Notes: a model not told the origin generated them from the sequence alone. Shown: positions 8,797-17,484, counted from the stretch's first letter. The stretch: 20,268 bases of DNA from Thermoplasmatota archaeon (GCA_023475455.1 JAMCVR010000171.1:1-20268); one strand, 5' to 3'. Program-made: numbers and translations.

Positions 8797-8930
8797 GTTG
8801 CTCTCCTCTTTTGCCCAATCAAAAACCACACTCAAAAATCCTTTGGCGCGTCTGCCGCGATGTGTTTCGCATCCGGCACCACCGCCAAATCCCGTTTCGA
8901 CGTCGCTTGCTCGACCTCGGCGCAGCGGCG
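8797..8930 (-). promoter_or_regulatory. ftsA-ftsZ spacer with strong FtsZ ribosome site
   Basis: A 134 bp gap separates the ftsA stop from the ftsZ start, larger than most other borders in this tightly packed operon. It ends in GAGGAGAG (8801-8808), the best ribosome site in the cluster, with about 6 nt from GGAG to the ATG. This fits the high FtsZ dosage a cell needs. The AT-richer stretch just upstream of that site might include a dedicated ftsZ promoter, but I cannot define -35/-10 boxes with confidence. Confidence 0.4.
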
Positions 8931-10166
8931 TCAGAAATTCCCCTTGAACCAGCTTTTCATGCGTTCGAAAATATCCCTCAAGTTGTTGCCGGACAGCTTC
9001 GGCGCATCGCGGCCGCGCGCTTCCAGCCCGGCCATCAAGAGGCCCATGCAGGTGGCGTAGCGCGGGTTGCGCATCACGTCCGCCAGTCCGCCTGCATAGC
9101 GCGGCCAGCCCATGCGCACTGGCATGTGGAAGACCTCCTCGCCCAGCTCGACCATCCCCTGCATCGCCGCCGAACCGCCGGTGATGACGATGCCGGACGA
9201 CAGCAGCTCCTCGAAGCCACTGCGGCGCAACTCCGCCTGCACCAGCGAATACAGCTCTTCCATGCGCGGCTCGATGAATTCGGCCAGCGTCTGTCTTGAA
9301 AGCGTGCGCGGCGGGCGGTCGCCGATGCCGGGCACCTCGATCATGTCGCGCGTATCGGCCAGTTGGCGCAGCGCGCAGCCGTACTGGATCTTGATGTCCT
9401 CGGCCTCCTTCGGCGGGGTGCGCAGCGCCACCGCGATGTCGTTGTTGACCTGGTCGCCCGCCACCGGAATCACCGCGGTATGGCGGATCGCGCCGTTGGT
9501 GAACACGGCGATGTCGGTGGTGCCGCCGCCGATGTCGACCAGACAGACGCCGAGCTCCTTCTCGTCCTCGGTGAGCACCGCCATCGCCGAGGCGAGCGGC
9601 TGCAGCACTAGGTCGGCGACTTCGAGCCCGCAGCGGCGCACGCACTTGATGATGTTCTGCGCCGCCGACACCGCGCCGGTGACGATGTGCACCTTCACCT
9701 CGAGGCGCACCGCGCTCATGCCGAGCGGATCGCGCACGTCCTCCTGGCCGTCGACGATGAATTCCTGCGGGATGGTGTGGAGGATCTGCTGGTCGGTCGG
9801 GATGTTGACCGCGCGCGCGGTTTCCACCACGCGGTCGACGTCCATCTGGCTGATTTCCTTGTCCTTGATGGCGAACATGCCGTGCGAGTTGAAGCTCTTG
9901 ATGTGGCTGCCGGCAATCCCCGTATACACCTCGCGGATCTTGCAGTCGGCCATCAGCTCGGCCTCCTCCAGCGCGCGCTGAATGGCGTTGACGGTGGCCT
10001 CGATGTTGACCACCACGCCGCGGCGCAGGCCGCGCGACGGACTGGTGCCCATGCCGACGATCTCGAGTTCGTCCTCGCCGTTGATTTCCGCGACGATGCA
10101 GACGATCTTGGAGGTGCCGATGTCGAGGCCGACGACGAGGTTTTTGGGGTCTCTTGGCTTACTCAT
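8931..10166 (-). CDS. ftsA: Cell division protein FtsA
   Basis: Complete 411-residue actin-like ATPase that anchors FtsZ filaments to the inner membrane and recruits later divisome proteins. Phosphate-binding motifs VVGLDIGTSK (11-20) and LVDIGGGTTDIAVF, the adenosine motif GIVITGGSAAM and the C-terminal amphipathic membrane-targeting helix (FERMKSWFKGNF) are all visible. The ATG follows the ftsQ stop by 12 nt, with no clear Shine-Dalgarno sequence, which suggests translational coupling to ftsQ. Its first 111 codons are repeated upstream in the 915 bp duplication as part of a chimera (10179-11081). This copy itself is uninterrupted. Confidence 0.97.
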   Translation of the reverse strand: MSKPRDPKNLVVGLDIGTSKIVCIVAEINGEDELEIVGMGTSPSRGLRRGVVVNIEATVNAIQRALEEAELMADCKIREVYTGIAGSHIKSFNSHGMFAIKDKEISQMDVDRVVETARAVNIPTDQQILHTIPQEFIVDGQEDVRDPLGMSAVRLEVKVHIVTGAVSAAQNIIKCVRRCGLEVADLVLQPLASAMAVLTEDEKELGVCLVDIGGGTTDIAVFTNGAIRHTAVIPVAGDQVNNDIAVALRTPPKEAEDIKIQYGCALRQLADTRDMIEVPGIGDRPPRTLSRQTLAEFIEPRMEELYSLVQAELRRSGFEELLSSGIVITGGSAAMQGMVELGEEVFHMPVRMGWPRYAGGLADVMRNPRYATCMGLLMAGLEARGRDAPKLSGNNLRDIFERMKSWFKGNF

Positions 10167-11670
10167 GTTGCGTGGCGCTCAGGTTGAACTCGGTTTGCTG
10201 GGGGCGGCCGGCGCCTGCGCGGCGAAGCTGGCCGGCAAGCGGTTGTCGGTCATGCGGACGGCGAAGCCGTCCGGATAACGCAGATCGACCGTGACGGGCG
10301 CGACCGCAGCGACGGTCTGGCCGTCGGCTGCGCGCTGCGCGCCGAACAGGCGCGGATACAGTTCGACGAAGCGCGCCAGTCGAGCGTCTGTCTTGTCGCG
10401 GCCGAGCGCCAGCTGCATGCCGGTGTCGAGACGCATGCGCCAGGCGCGGCGCGGAGTCAGCCGCAGTTCCTGGATGCGCATGCCGAGCGGCGCCAGCGTG
10501 GCCTGATGGCGGCGATAGGCGGCGACCACCTCGTCGGCGCTGTCCTCGGGGCCCATCAGCCGCGGCAGCTTGTCGGAGACCGCCGCCACGAACACTTCGC
10601 CCGCGGTGCTCACCAGCGCGTCATCGTTCCAGCGCGCCAGCGGCACGTGCTCGACGAGCGACACCACCAGGGTGTCGGGCCAGCGGCGCTCCACCCGCGC
10701 CTCGCGCACCCATGGCAGTTTTTCCAGGCTGACGCGCACGCGTTCGAGGTCGACGTCCATCTGGCTGATTTCCTTGTCCTTGATGGCGAACATGCCGTGC
10801 GAGTTGAAGCTCTTGATGTGGCTGCCGGCAATCCCCGTATACACCTCGCGGATCTTGCAGTCGGCCATCAGCTCGGCCTCCTCCAGCGCGCGCTGAATGG
10901 CGTTGACGGTGGCCTCGATGTTGACCACCACGCCGCGGCGCAGGCCGCGCGACGGACTGGTGCCCATGCCGACGATCTCGAGTTCGTCCTCGCCGTTGAT
11001 TTCCGCGACGATGCAGACGATCTTGGAGGTGCCGATGTCGAGGCCGACGACGAGGTTTTTGGGGTCTCTTGGCTTACTCATGTTGCGTGGCGCTCAGGTT
11101 GAACTCGGTTTGCTGGGGGCGGCCGGCGCCTGCGCGGCGAAGCTGGCCGGCAAGCGGTTGTCGGTCATGCGGACGGCGAAGCCGTCCGGATAACGCAGAT
11201 CGACCGTGACGGGCGCGACCGCAGCGACGGTCTGGCCGTCGGCTGCGCGCTGCGCGCCGAACAGGCGCGGATACAGTTCGACGAAGCGCGCCAGTCGAGC
11301 GTCTGTCTTGTCGCGGCCGAGCGCCAGCTGCATGCCGGTGTCGAGACGCATGCGCCAGGCGCGGCGCGGAGTCAGCCGCAGTTCCTGGATGCGCATGCCG
11401 AGCGGCGCCAGCGTGGCCTGATGGCGGCGATAGGCGGCGACCACCTCGTCGGCGCTGTCCTCGGGGCCCATCAGCCGCGGCAGCTTGTCGGAGACCGCCG
11501 CCACGAACACTTCGCCCGCGGTGCTCACCAGCGCGTCATCGTTCCAGCGCGCCAGCGGCACGTGCTCGACGAGCGACACCACCAGGGTGTCGGGCCAGCG
11601 GCGCTCCACCCGCGCCTCGCGCACCCATGGCAGTTTTTCCAGGCTGACGCGCACGCGTTCGAGGTCGACG
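9833..11670. repeat. Tandem direct duplication, period 915 bp, across the ftsQ-ftsA border
   Basis: Positions 9833-10755 match 10748-11670 at offset 915, with an 8 bp junction microhomology (ggtcgacg, 10748-10755). Flanks c9832/a10747 and t10756/g11671 differ. The unit holds the ftsQ 3' part and the ftsA 5' part. Since 915 is a multiple of 3 and the microhomology is in phase, the junction makes an in-frame FtsA-FtsQ fusion. Confidence 0.95.
10179..11081 (-). pseudogene. In-frame FtsA(1-111)-FtsQ(76-264) chimera made by duplication
   Basis: A 300-codon open frame begins with the true FtsA N-terminus (MSKPRDPKNLVVG) through KEISQMDVD and continues with the FtsQ sequence LERVRVSLEKLPW to the normal FtsQ stop. 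It has FtsA's first phosphate loop but not the rest of the ATPase fold. It also lacks the FtsQ transmembrane helix and half of the POTRA domain, so it is unlikely to be functional. It lies exactly between the intact ftsQ (11094-11888) and ftsA (8931-10166) and is fully explained by the 915 bp tandem duplication. Confidence 0.85.
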
Positions 11671-11888
11671 GTGAAGAAGGTGCCGCGCACCTGGCGTTCG
11701 GCCACCAGCCGGATCTGCGCCTCGGTGACGTGCGCCACCGGGGTTTTGACCTCGATGGCATGCAGCGCCAACCACGGCTGCGCCACCACCCAGCTGACCG
11801 TGCCATAGGCCAGCAGGCCGAGCGCGCCCCAGGTCAGCACGCGGGCGACCTGGCTCAGCGGATGGGCGGCGAGCTCGGGGTTGTTCAT
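11094..11888 (-). CDS. ftsQ: Cell division protein FtsQ
   Basis: Complete 264-residue bitopic membrane protein of the divisome FtsQLB subcomplex. A short cytoplasmic tail is followed by one transmembrane helix (about 17-36, VLTWGALGLLAYGTVSWVVA). Next comes a periplasmic POTRA domain (about 42-110, with VKTPVAHVTEAQI and LEKLPWVREARVERRWPDTL) and the FtsQ beta domain ending in an Ala/Pro/Ser-rich tail. The ATG at 11888 overlaps by ATGA the stop of a 37-codon frame that spans a palindromic repeat. Upstream of that is ddl. The start region MNNPELAAH matches the usual position relative to the helix. Confidence 0.95.
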   Translation of the reverse strand: MNNPELAAHPLSQVARVLTWGALGLLAYGTVSWVVAQPWLALHAIEVKTPVAHVTEAQIRLVAERQVRGTFFTVDLERVRVSLEKLPWVREARVERRWPDTLVVSLVEHVPLARWNDDALVSTAGEVFVAAVSDKLPRLMGPEDSADEVVAAYRRHQATLAPLGMRIQELRLTPRRAWRMRLDTGMQLALGRDKTDARLARFVELYPRLFGAQRAADGQTVAAVAPVTVDLRYPDGFAVRMTDNRLPASFAAQAPAAPSKPSST

Positions 11889-11998
11889 TTCAGAAAACCC
11901 TTAACCACAGAGACACAGAGGCGGGGAGAAAAGCACATCGATGCCCTTTCGGGTTTCTCCGTGCCTCTGTGTCTCTGTGGTGAGGAATTTTGGTTCAT
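11883..11998. repeat. CCACAGAGACACAGAG palindromic element between ddl and ftsQ
   Basis: Arms at 11905-11931 and 11954-11980 (27 bp each) are inverted repeats with about 25 of 27 positions pairing around a 22 nt loop. On the minus strand the element is bordered by ATGAAC at both ends (11998-11993 and 11888-11883), which looks like a target-site duplication. A second member of the same family lies between ftsW and murG. Such repeats are dispersed in many proteobacterial genomes; I do not know a formal family name. Confidence 0.85.
11885..11998 (-). CDS. 37-residue bridging frame through the palindromic repeat
   Basis: The ATG at 11998-11996 overlaps the ddl stop (ATGA), and its own TGA at 11887-11885 overlaps the ftsQ ATG (ATGA). 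The peptide ([15 protein letters not shown]... ending VVKGFLK) is simply the translated palindrome, so a cellular function for the peptide is doubtful. Passage of ribosomes through it could however preserve translational coupling from ddl to ftsQ. Similar peptides are often annotated as hypothetical proteins. Low confidence as a real gene; higher as a coupling device. Confidence 0.35.
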   Translation of the reverse strand: MNQNSSPQRHRGTEKPERASMCFSPRLCVSVVKGFLK

Positions 11999-12990
11999 AT
12001 GAGCGTCTGCTCCAGGATCTTCAGGCACAGGGTGTCGAAATCCAGGCCGGCCACGCGTGCCGCCATCGGCACCAGGCTGTGATCGGTCATGCCGGGCGAG
12101 ATGTTCACTTCCAGCAGATACGGGTTGCCGAGACTGTCCAGCATCAGGTCGACGCGGCCCCAGCCGCGTCCGTCGACCAGGCGGAAGGCGTCGAGCGCGA
12201 GCTTGCGCAGCGCCATTTCCTGCGCCTCCGGCAGGCCGGCCGGGCAGTGGTACCGGGTGTCGTTGCGCAGATACTTGGCTTCGAAATCGTAGAAGGCCTT
12301 GTCCTGGGCGGGCTGCAGGCGGATCAGCGGCAGCGCGGCGTCGCCGAGGATGCCGACGGTGAATTCGGCGCCGTCGATGAACTTTTCCGCCAGCACCAGC
12401 GCGTCGTGTTCGGCGGCGAGCGCATACGCCGCCTGCAGCGTGCCGGGCTGGGTCACCTTGCTCATGCCGATGCTGGAACCCTCGCGCGCGGGCTTGACGA
12501 AAATCGGCAGGCCGAGCTTTTTTTCCACCGCCGCAAAATCGCTGGCGGCGTCGAGTATGTCCCAGTCGGCCGTCGGCAGACCGGCCGCGCGCCACAGCAG
12601 CTTGGTGCGCCACTTGTCCATGCCGAGTGCGGACGCCATCACGCCGCTGCCGGTGTAGGGAATGCCCAGCAACTCGAGCGCGCCCTGCATGCAGCCGTCT
12701 TCCCCGTATCTGCCGTGCAGGGCGATGAAGACGCGGTCGAACTCGCCGCTGATAAGGTCGACGAGATTGCGGTTGGCGGGGTCGAACGCATGCGCGTCCA
12801 CCCCCTGCCGCTGCAGCGCGGCCAGCACGGCCGCTCCGCTGTTGAGCGACACCGGCCGCTCGGCCGAGGTGCCGCCCAGCATCACCGCGACCTTGCCATA
12901 CGACTTTTCACGGGCTCTAGTGCCCGATTTTTCTTCTGGGGTATCAGCCCGTAGAAAATCGGAGTCCCCTTGTGGGGCGAATTTCTTCAC
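11995..12990 (-). CDS. ddlB: D-alanine--D-alanine ligase with a repeat-derived N-terminal extension
   Basis: Ddl joins two D-Ala with ATP to make the dipeptide for the MurNAc-pentapeptide. Motifs: [17 protein letters not shown] near the N-terminus, [21 protein letters not shown]-grasp [24 protein letters not shown] and [15 protein letters not shown]. The only in-frame start ahead of the conserved [10 protein letters not shown] is GTG 12990, which overlaps the murB stop as GTGA. That gives 331 residues. The first 30 ([15 protein letters not shown]... to AREKS) do not resemble the family and are encoded by DNA rich in inverted repeats. The GTG start is probably used through coupling to murB. 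The symbol follows the dcw-cluster paralogue convention. Confidence 0.93.
   Translation of the reverse strand: MKKFAPQGDSDFLRADTPEEKSGTRAREKSYGKVAVMLGGTSAERPVSLNSGAAVLAALQRQGVDAHAFDPANRNLVDLISGEFDRVFIALHGRYGEDGCMQGALELLGIPYTGSGVMASALGMDKWRTKLLWRAAGLPTADWDILDAASDFAAVEKKLGLPIFVKPAREGSSIGMSKVTQPGTLQAAYALAAEHDALVLAEKFIDGAEFTVGILGDAALPLIRLQPAQDKAFYDFEAKYLRNDTRYHCPAGLPEAQEMALRKLALDAFRLVDGRGWGRVDLMLDSLGNPYLLEVNISPGMTDHSLVPMAARVAGLDFDTLCLKILEQTLI
12905..12990. repeat. Inverted-repeat-rich segment encoding the Ddl N-terminal extension
   Basis: Three stems lie within about 85 bp: CGGGC (12911-12915)/GCCCG (12922-12926), CCGATTTT (12924-12931)/AAAATCGG (12955-12962) and CCCC (12966-12969)/GGGG (12974-12977). 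The density of palindromes exactly between the murB stop and the conserved Ddl start suggests an inserted repeat element. This is inference. Confidence 0.5.
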
Positions 12991-13961
12991 TGCCGTTCTC
13001 CGATAATTCGCACTTCGCGGATCAGCCGCACGTTGGTGCGCGCCTCCACGCTGTCTTCCACGTGTTCCATCAGGCGCTCGATGTCGGTCGCCGTGGCGCG
13101 CCCCAGATTGACGATGAAGTTGGCGTGCTTCTCCGACACCTGCGCGTCGCCGATGCGGAAGCCCTTGAGTCCGCAGACCTCGATCAGCCGCGCGGCGTAA
13201 TCGCCGGGCGGATTGCGGAACACCGAGCCGGCGTTGGGCAGGTTCAGCGGCTGCGACTCGATGCGTTTTTTCAGCAGCGCCCTGATCGTTTCGCGCGAGG
13301 CCGCGCCGTCGCCGCGGGCGAGGCGGAACCAGCCGCCGATGAACCATTCCTGCTGCGGGTGCTTCAGGGCCACGTGGCGATAGCCGGTGACGTATTCGTC
13401 CGGCAGCCGCTCGTTCAGCAGGCCCTGGCGGTCGAGCGTCTGCACCTGCACCAGCCTGTCCCAGGTTTCGCTGCCGTAGCAGCCGGCGTTCATCGCGATC
13501 GCGCCACCGACGGTGCCGGGGATGCCGGCCCAGAACTCGCCGCCGGCCAGATCGTGATTGGCGGCAAAACGCGCCAGCCTGGGCGAGGCGACGCCGGCCT
13601 GCGCATACACCAGCGCGGTGTCGGCATCCTCCGGCGCGGGCGGCAGGCCATGCGTACGGCTTTCGATCGCCAGCTTCTTCAGCACGCCGTGCAGCAGAAT
13701 GACCACCCCGGCCACGCCGCCGTCGCGCACCAGCAGATTGCTGCCCAGCCCGACCATGTGGATGTCTTCGTGCGCCGGCACCGAGCGCACCAGCCAGATC
13801 AGGTCTTCCAGATCGGCCGGGATGTAGACGCGCTGCGCCGCGCCGCCGGCGCGCCAGGAGACGTGCCTTTTCATCGGCTCGTTGTAGAGGAAGCGGCCGC
13901 GCAGCACCGGTGCGGCGCCGCCGCCCAGATCGATCTCGCTCATCCGGTAGTCATGCCGCAT
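12987..13961 (-). CDS. murB: UDP-N-acetylenolpyruvoylglucosamine reductase
   Basis: MurB, the cytoplasmic FAD enzyme that reduces UDP-GlcNAc-enolpyruvate to UDP-MurNAc with NADPH. I chose ATG 13961 ([11 protein letters not shown]) because GGAGGG lies 6-7 nt upstream; ATG 13943 is the alternative. That gives 324 residues, overlapping the end of murC by 11 bp. FAD-binding [12 protein letters not shown] (71-82) and [20 protein letters not shown] are clear. So is the catalytic Ser region [19 protein letters not shown], followed by [15 protein letters not shown], a short (type II-like) MurB form. The first 36 nt are also present at 14726-14761 as part of the 800 bp duplication, but the body occurs once and is intact. 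Confidence 0.95.
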   Translation of the reverse strand: MRHDYRMSEIDLGGGAAPVLRGRFLYNEPMKRHVSWRAGGAAQRVYIPADLEDLIWLVRSVPAHEDIHMVGLGSNLLVRDGGVAGVVILLHGVLKKLAIESRTHGLPPAPEDADTALVYAQAGVASPRLARFAANHDLAGGEFWAGIPGTVGGAIAMNAGCYGSETWDRLVQVQTLDRQGLLNERLPDEYVTGYRHVALKHPQQEWFIGGWFRLARGDGAASRETIRALLKKRIESQPLNLPNAGSVFRNPPGDYAARLIEVCGLKGFRIGDAQVSEKHANFIVNLGRATATDIERLMEHVEDSVEARTNVRLIREVRIIGERQ

Positions 13962-15525
13962 GATCCGCCCTCCCGGAGGACTCCGATCCACCGGGCGCCG
14001 AAGCGCCTGTGGAATCGTATGCTGCCAGGGCCGGCGCCACCTGGCCGATGCTGCCGGCACCCATCACCAGCACCACGTCGCCCCCCTGCGCCAGGTCGCG
14101 CACCGCGGCCGGCACGCCGGCGACGTTTTCCACGAACACCGGTTCGACCTTGCCCGCCACCCGCACCGCGCGCGCCAGCGCACGGCCGTCGGCCGCCACG
14201 ATCGGCGCCTCGCCGGCGGGATACACCTCGGTCAGCAGCAGCACGTCGGTCTCCGACAGCACTTTGACGAAGTCTTCGAAGCAGTCGCGGGTGCGGGTAT
14301 AGCGGTGCGGCTGGAACACCAGCACCAGTCGCCGTCCCGGGAAGGCGCCGCGCGCCGCGGCCAGCGTCGCCGCCATCTCCACCGGATGGTGGCCATAGTC
14401 GTCGACCAGGCAGTAATGGCCTCCGTCCCTGGCGGGCAATTCGCCGTAGCGCTGGAAGCGCCGTCCGACGCCGTGGAATTCGGCCAGCGCCTTGACGATG
14501 GCGGCGTCATGGGCGCCGACCTCGGTCGCCACCGCGATGGCCGCCAGTGCATTGAGCACATTGTGCATGCCGGGGTGGTTCAACACCACGTCGAGGTCGG
14601 CCATGCCTTCGCGCTTGACGGTGAACCGCATCCTGCCGTGTTCGAAGCGCGGGTTGACCCCGCGCACCTGCGCCGCTTCGTCGAAGCCGTAGGTGGTGAT
14701 CGGCTTGGTGATGCGCGGCAGGATTCAGATCGATCTCGCTCATCCGGTAGTCATGCCGCATGATCCGCCCTCCCGGAGGACTCCGATCCACCGGGCGCCG
14801 AAGCGCCTGTGGAATCGTATGCTGCCAGGGCCGGCGCCACCTGGCCGATGCTGCCGGCACCCATCACCAGCACCACGTCGCCCCCCTGCGCCAGGTCGCG
14901 CACCGCGGCCGGCACGCCGGCGACGTTTTCCACGAACACCGGTTCGACCTTGCCCGCCACCCGCACCGCGCGCGCCAGCGCACGGCCGTCGGCCGCCACG
15001 ATCGGCGCCTCGCCGGCGGGATACACCTCGGTCAGCAGCAGCACGTCGGTCTCCGACAGCACTTTGACGAAGTCTTCGAAGCAGTCGCGGGTGCGGGTAT
15101 AGCGGTGCGGCTGGAACACCAGCACCAGTCGCCGTCCCGGGAAGGCGCCGCGCGCCGCGGCCAGCGTCGCCGCCATCTCCACCGGATGGTGGCCATAGTC
15201 GTCGACCAGGCAGTAATGGCCTCCGTCCCTGGCGGGCAATTCGCCGTAGCGCTGGAAGCGCCGTCCGACGCCGTGGAATTCGGCCAGCGCCTTGACGATG
15301 GCGGCGTCATGGGCGCCGACCTCGGTCGCCACCGCGATGGCCGCCAGTGCATTGAGCACATTGTGCATGCCGGGGTGGTTCAACACCACGTCGAGGTCGG
15401 CCATGCCTTCGCGCTTGACGGTGAACCGCATCCTGCCGTGTTCGAAGCGCGGGTTGACCCCGCGCACCTGCGCCGCTTCGTCGAAGCCGTAGGTGGTGAT
15501 CGGCTTGGTGATGCGCGGCAGGATT
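13926..15525. repeat. Tandem direct duplication, period 800 bp, across the murC-murB border
   Basis: Positions 13926-14725 match 14726-15525 at offset 800, with no microhomology at the junction. Flanks c13925/t14725 and c14726/t15526 differ. The unit contains the murC 3' half and the first 36 nt of murB. Confidence 0.95.
13951..14725 (-). pseudogene. murC: murC 3' fragment, from duplication
   Basis: Roughly the last 258 codons of murC are repeated here, from the middle of the enzyme (near [12 protein letters not shown]) to the normal stop at 13951. The 5' end is joined at 14725/14726 to the first bases of a murB copy instead of to the murC N-terminal half. It lacks the nucleotide-binding loop and the Rossmann start, so it is not an active ligase. 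It still supplies the native-looking 3' context for murB. The intact murC is at 14751-16196. Confidence 0.85.
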
Positions 15526-16196
15526 TCGCGCACGTGCGGATCGTCGACGCACAACACCGCCATGCCGTAGAAGGGCAGCCGCTGGCAGAAATCGACGAAG
15601 GCCGTTTTCAGGCGCTCGAAATCATGGCCGTAGGTGTCCATGTGGTCGGCGTCGATGTTGGTGACGATGGCGATCACCGGCGTCAGATACAGGAAGGAGG
15701 CGTCGGACTCGTCGGCTTCGGCGACCAGAAAATCGCCCTGTCCCAATCGCGCGTTGGTGCCGGCCGCAGTGAGCTTGCCTCCGATGACATAGGTGGGATC
15801 CATGCCCGCCTCGCCGAGGATGCTGGCAACGAGACTGGTCGTGGTCGTCTTGCCGTGCGTCCCCGCTACCGCGATACCCTGTTTCAGACGCATCAGTTCC
15901 GCCAGCATCAGTGCGCGCGGCACGATGGGAATTTTCTTCTCGCGCGCAGCGACGACTTCGGGGTTGGATTCCTGCACCGCGGTCGAGGTGACGACCGCGT
16001 CGGCACCGGCGATGTGTTCGGCCGCATGGCCGCGCTGGATGCGCGCGCCCAGCCTGGACAGCCGCTGCGTCACCGCGTTGTCTGCCAGATCGGAACCGGA
16101 TACGGCATAGCCCAGGTTCAGCAGCACCTCGGCGATGCCGCTCATGCCGACGCCGCCGATGCCGACAAAGTGAATATGACGGACTGCGTGCTTCAT
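14751..16196 (-). CDS. murC: UDP-N-acetylmuramate--L-alanine ligase
   Basis: Complete 481-residue MurC, which adds L-Ala to UDP-MurNAc with ATP in the cytoplasm. The N-terminal Rossmann motif [15 protein letters not shown] (11-25), the ATP loop [10 protein letters not shown] (111-120), the Mur-ligase segment [24 protein letters not shown] and the C-terminal [10 protein letters not shown] and FQPHRYTRT are all visible. The start ATG 16196 has GGAGGG about 5 nt upstream and overlaps by ATGA the end of a 62-codon frame through the heptamer repeat. The C-terminal tail ([19 protein letters not shown]) is a low-complexity extension that overlaps the murB start region. The 3' half is repeated to the left. 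Confidence 0.97.
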   Translation of the reverse strand: MKHAVRHIHFVGIGGVGMSGIAEVLLNLGYAVSGSDLADNAVTQRLSRLGARIQRGHAAEHIAGADAVVTSTAVQESNPEVVAAREKKIPIVPRALMLAELMRLKQGIAVAGTHGKTTTTSLVASILGEAGMDPTYVIGGKLTAAGTNARLGQGDFLVAEADESDASFLYLTPVIAIVTNIDADHMDTYGHDFERLKTAFVDFCQRLPFYGMAVLCVDDPHVREILPRITKPITTYGFDEAAQVRGVNPRFEHGRMRFTVKREGMADLDVVLNHPGMHNVLNALAAIAVATEVGAHDAAIVKALAEFHGVGRRFQRYGELPARDGGHYCLVDDYGHHPVEMAATLAAARGAFPGRRLVLVFQPHRYTRTRDCFEDFVKVLSETDVLLLTEVYPAGEAPIVAADGRALARAVRVAGKVEPVFVENVAGVPAAVRDLAQGGDVVLVMGAGSIGQVAPALAAYDSTGASAPGGSESSGRADHAA

Positions 16197-16381
16197 GACG
16201 CCCTCCGGTTGGTGAGGGGTGAGGTGTAAGGGGTGAGGCGTGAGGCGGACGTCGTGCGGGGGCTGGCGCGGGAACGTGTCCCAAGCTCAGTCCAAATCAG
16301 ATGTGAAGCATTCTGCACGCCTGCCCTCCGCGCCTCACGTCTCACGCCTAACGCCTCACCCATTAGCGCCTCACGCCTCAC
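16193..16381 (-). CDS. 62-residue bridging frame through the heptamer repeat
   Basis: The GTG at 16381-16379 overlaps the murG stop (GTGA), and the TGA at 16195-16193 overlaps the murC ATG (ATGA). The peptide ([16 protein letters not shown]... ending PLTNRRAS) is Arg-rich because it reads through GTGAGGC heptamers. I do not recognise it and doubt that the peptide is functional. Its exact stop-start overlaps make it a candidate coupling frame between murG and murC, although murC also has its own good ribosome site. Confidence 0.3.
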   Translation of the reverse strand: MRREALMGEALGVRREARRAGVQNASHLIWTELGTRSRASPRTTSASRLTPYTSPLTNRRAS

Positions 16382-16395
16382 GCTTCACTCCTCAC
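16212..16395. repeat. Inverted arrays of the GCCTCAC heptamer between murG and murC
   Basis: The left arm 16212-16246 is five head-to-tail GTGAGGC-like heptamers. The right arm 16332-16395 is about nine GCCTCAC-like heptamers with one extra base at 16367. The arms are reverse complements of each other in consensus, and the roughly 85 bp between them is unrelated. The last MurG residues and stop (VRSEA, TGA) fall inside the right arm. It could fold into a long imperfect hairpin in the murG-murC mRNA. Confidence 0.8.
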
Positions 16396-17484
16396 CAGTT
16401 CTTCGCAAATATCGGCGACCTGCCGGGTCGCGTTGGGTTTCGCCAGTGCGCGCGCCTTGTCCGCCATCACGGCGAGCGCGGCGCGATCGAGTCCGGCTAT
16501 CAGCGCCGCCAGTTTTTCCGCAGTCAGGTCCTTTTGCTGCATCAGCCAGGCCGCACCTGCTTCGCTGAGGAATTCGGCGTTGCCCGTCTGGTGGTCGTCC
16601 ACCGCGAAAGGGAAGGGCACCAGCAGCGCGGGTACGCCGGCGCAGGCCAGTTCCGCCACCGTCATCGCGCCGGCGCGGCAGATGGCGAAGTCGCAGTCCC
16701 GGTAGGCGGCCGCCATGTCCTCGATGTAATCGCGCACCTCGGCCTCCACGCCGGCGGTCGCATAGTTCGCGCGCAGGGCGTCGAGGTGCTGGCGACCGGA
16801 CTGGTGCACCACCTGCGGACGCTGCCCGGCGGGCAACAGGGCGAGCGCCTTGGGCACCCGTTCGTTCAAGGCCGTGGCGCCGAGGCTGCCGCCCACCACC
16901 AGCAGACGCAGCGGGCCGCTGCGGCCTGAACGGTCAGCCGCCGACACCGCCGCAATGTCCGGTCGCACCGGATTGCCCACCCATTCGGTCGCCACGCGGC
17001 GGCAGGGGATGGGCTTGTCGTGCGCATGGGTGAACGCCCTGGGGAAGGCGGTCAGCACGCGGTCGGCCAGGCAGGCCAGCACGCGGTTGGTCAGGCCGCC
17101 GACGGAATTCTGTTCGTGGATCACCAGCGGCCTGTTCAGGAGGCTCGCCATCATGCCGCCGGGGAAGGCGGTGTAGCCGCCCATGCCCAGCACCACGTCC
17201 GGCCGGCGCCTGAGAATGGCGACGAGGCTTTGCCAGAAGGCGACCAGCAGCATCGCCGGCAGCAGTAGCTTCTTCAGCACGCCCTTGCCGCGCACGCCGC
17301 CCATGCTTACCCACACCATGTCGATCCCGGCCGCCGGCGCCACCCGCGCTTCGAGGCCGGCGCGGGTGCCAAGCCAGAACACGTCCCAGCCGCGCGCGCG
17401 CAGGGCGTCGGCCACCGCCAGCGCGGGATAGACGTGGCCGCCGGTGCCGCCGGCCATGACCATCAGGGTGCGGTTGGCAGTCAT
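16378..17484 (-). CDS. murG: Undecaprenyl-PP-MurNAc-pentapeptide GlcNAc transferase
   Basis: MurG, the peripheral inner-membrane glycosyltransferase that converts lipid I to lipid II. 368 residues from ATG 17484 ([17 protein letters not shown]). An upstream in-phase GTG at 17505 lies inside a palindromic repeat and is rejected. Motifs: the first glycine loop GGTGGHVYPAL (12-22), HEQNSVGGLTNRVL, VGNPVR, the second loop LLVVGGSLGATALN, and the UDP-GlcNAc site CRAGAMTVAELACAGVPALL followed by DDHQTGNAEFL. The start overlaps by ATGA a frame through the CCACAGAG element. The C-terminal few residues are encoded by the heptamer array, so the repeat has supplied the stop codon. Confidence 0.96.
   Translation of the reverse strand: MTANRTLMVMAGGTGGHVYPALAVADALRARGWDVFWLGTRAGLEARVAPAAGIDMVWVSMGGVRGKGVLKKLLLPAMLLVAFWQSLVAILRRRPDVVLGMGGYTAFPGGMMASLLNRPLVIHEQNSVGGLTNRVLACLADRVLTAFPRAFTHAHDKPIPCRRVATEWVGNPVRPDIAAVSAADRSGRSGPLRLLVVGGSLGATALNERVPKALALLPAGQRPQVVHQSGRQHLDALRANYATAGVEAEVRDYIEDMAAAYRDCDFAICRAGAMTVAELACAGVPALLVPFPFAVDDHQTGNAEFLSEAGAAWLMQQKDLTAEKLAALIAGLDRAALAVMADKARALAKPNATRQVADICEELVRSEA

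Noticed and set aside
7181..9060. Long plus-strand frames (588 and 544 codons) opposite ftsZ
   Set aside because: They are antisense shadows of GC-rich codon bias and are lengthened by the 543 bp repeat. They show no recognisable domains or ribosome sites.
7108..9645. An 845-codon minus-strand frame that begins in ftsA and ends as ftsZ
   Set aside because: The first part is an off-frame reading of ftsA with Arg/Ala-rich composition. The real ftsZ start at 8796 has a strong ribosome site and the conserved N-terminus.
12987..13347. Upstream extension of the ddl frame to 13347
   Set aside because: It runs off-frame through murB. The GTG at 12990 overlapping the murB stop is the plausible start.
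14760..16229. A 489-codon plus-strand frame opposite murC
   Set aside because: Composition (His, Arg, Gly, Val rich) is that of an antisense shadow, and murC on the other strand is complete with all its motifs.
16212..16395. CRISPR array
   Set aside because: The repeat unit is only 7 bp without spacers and is arranged in two inverted arms; no cas genes are nearby.
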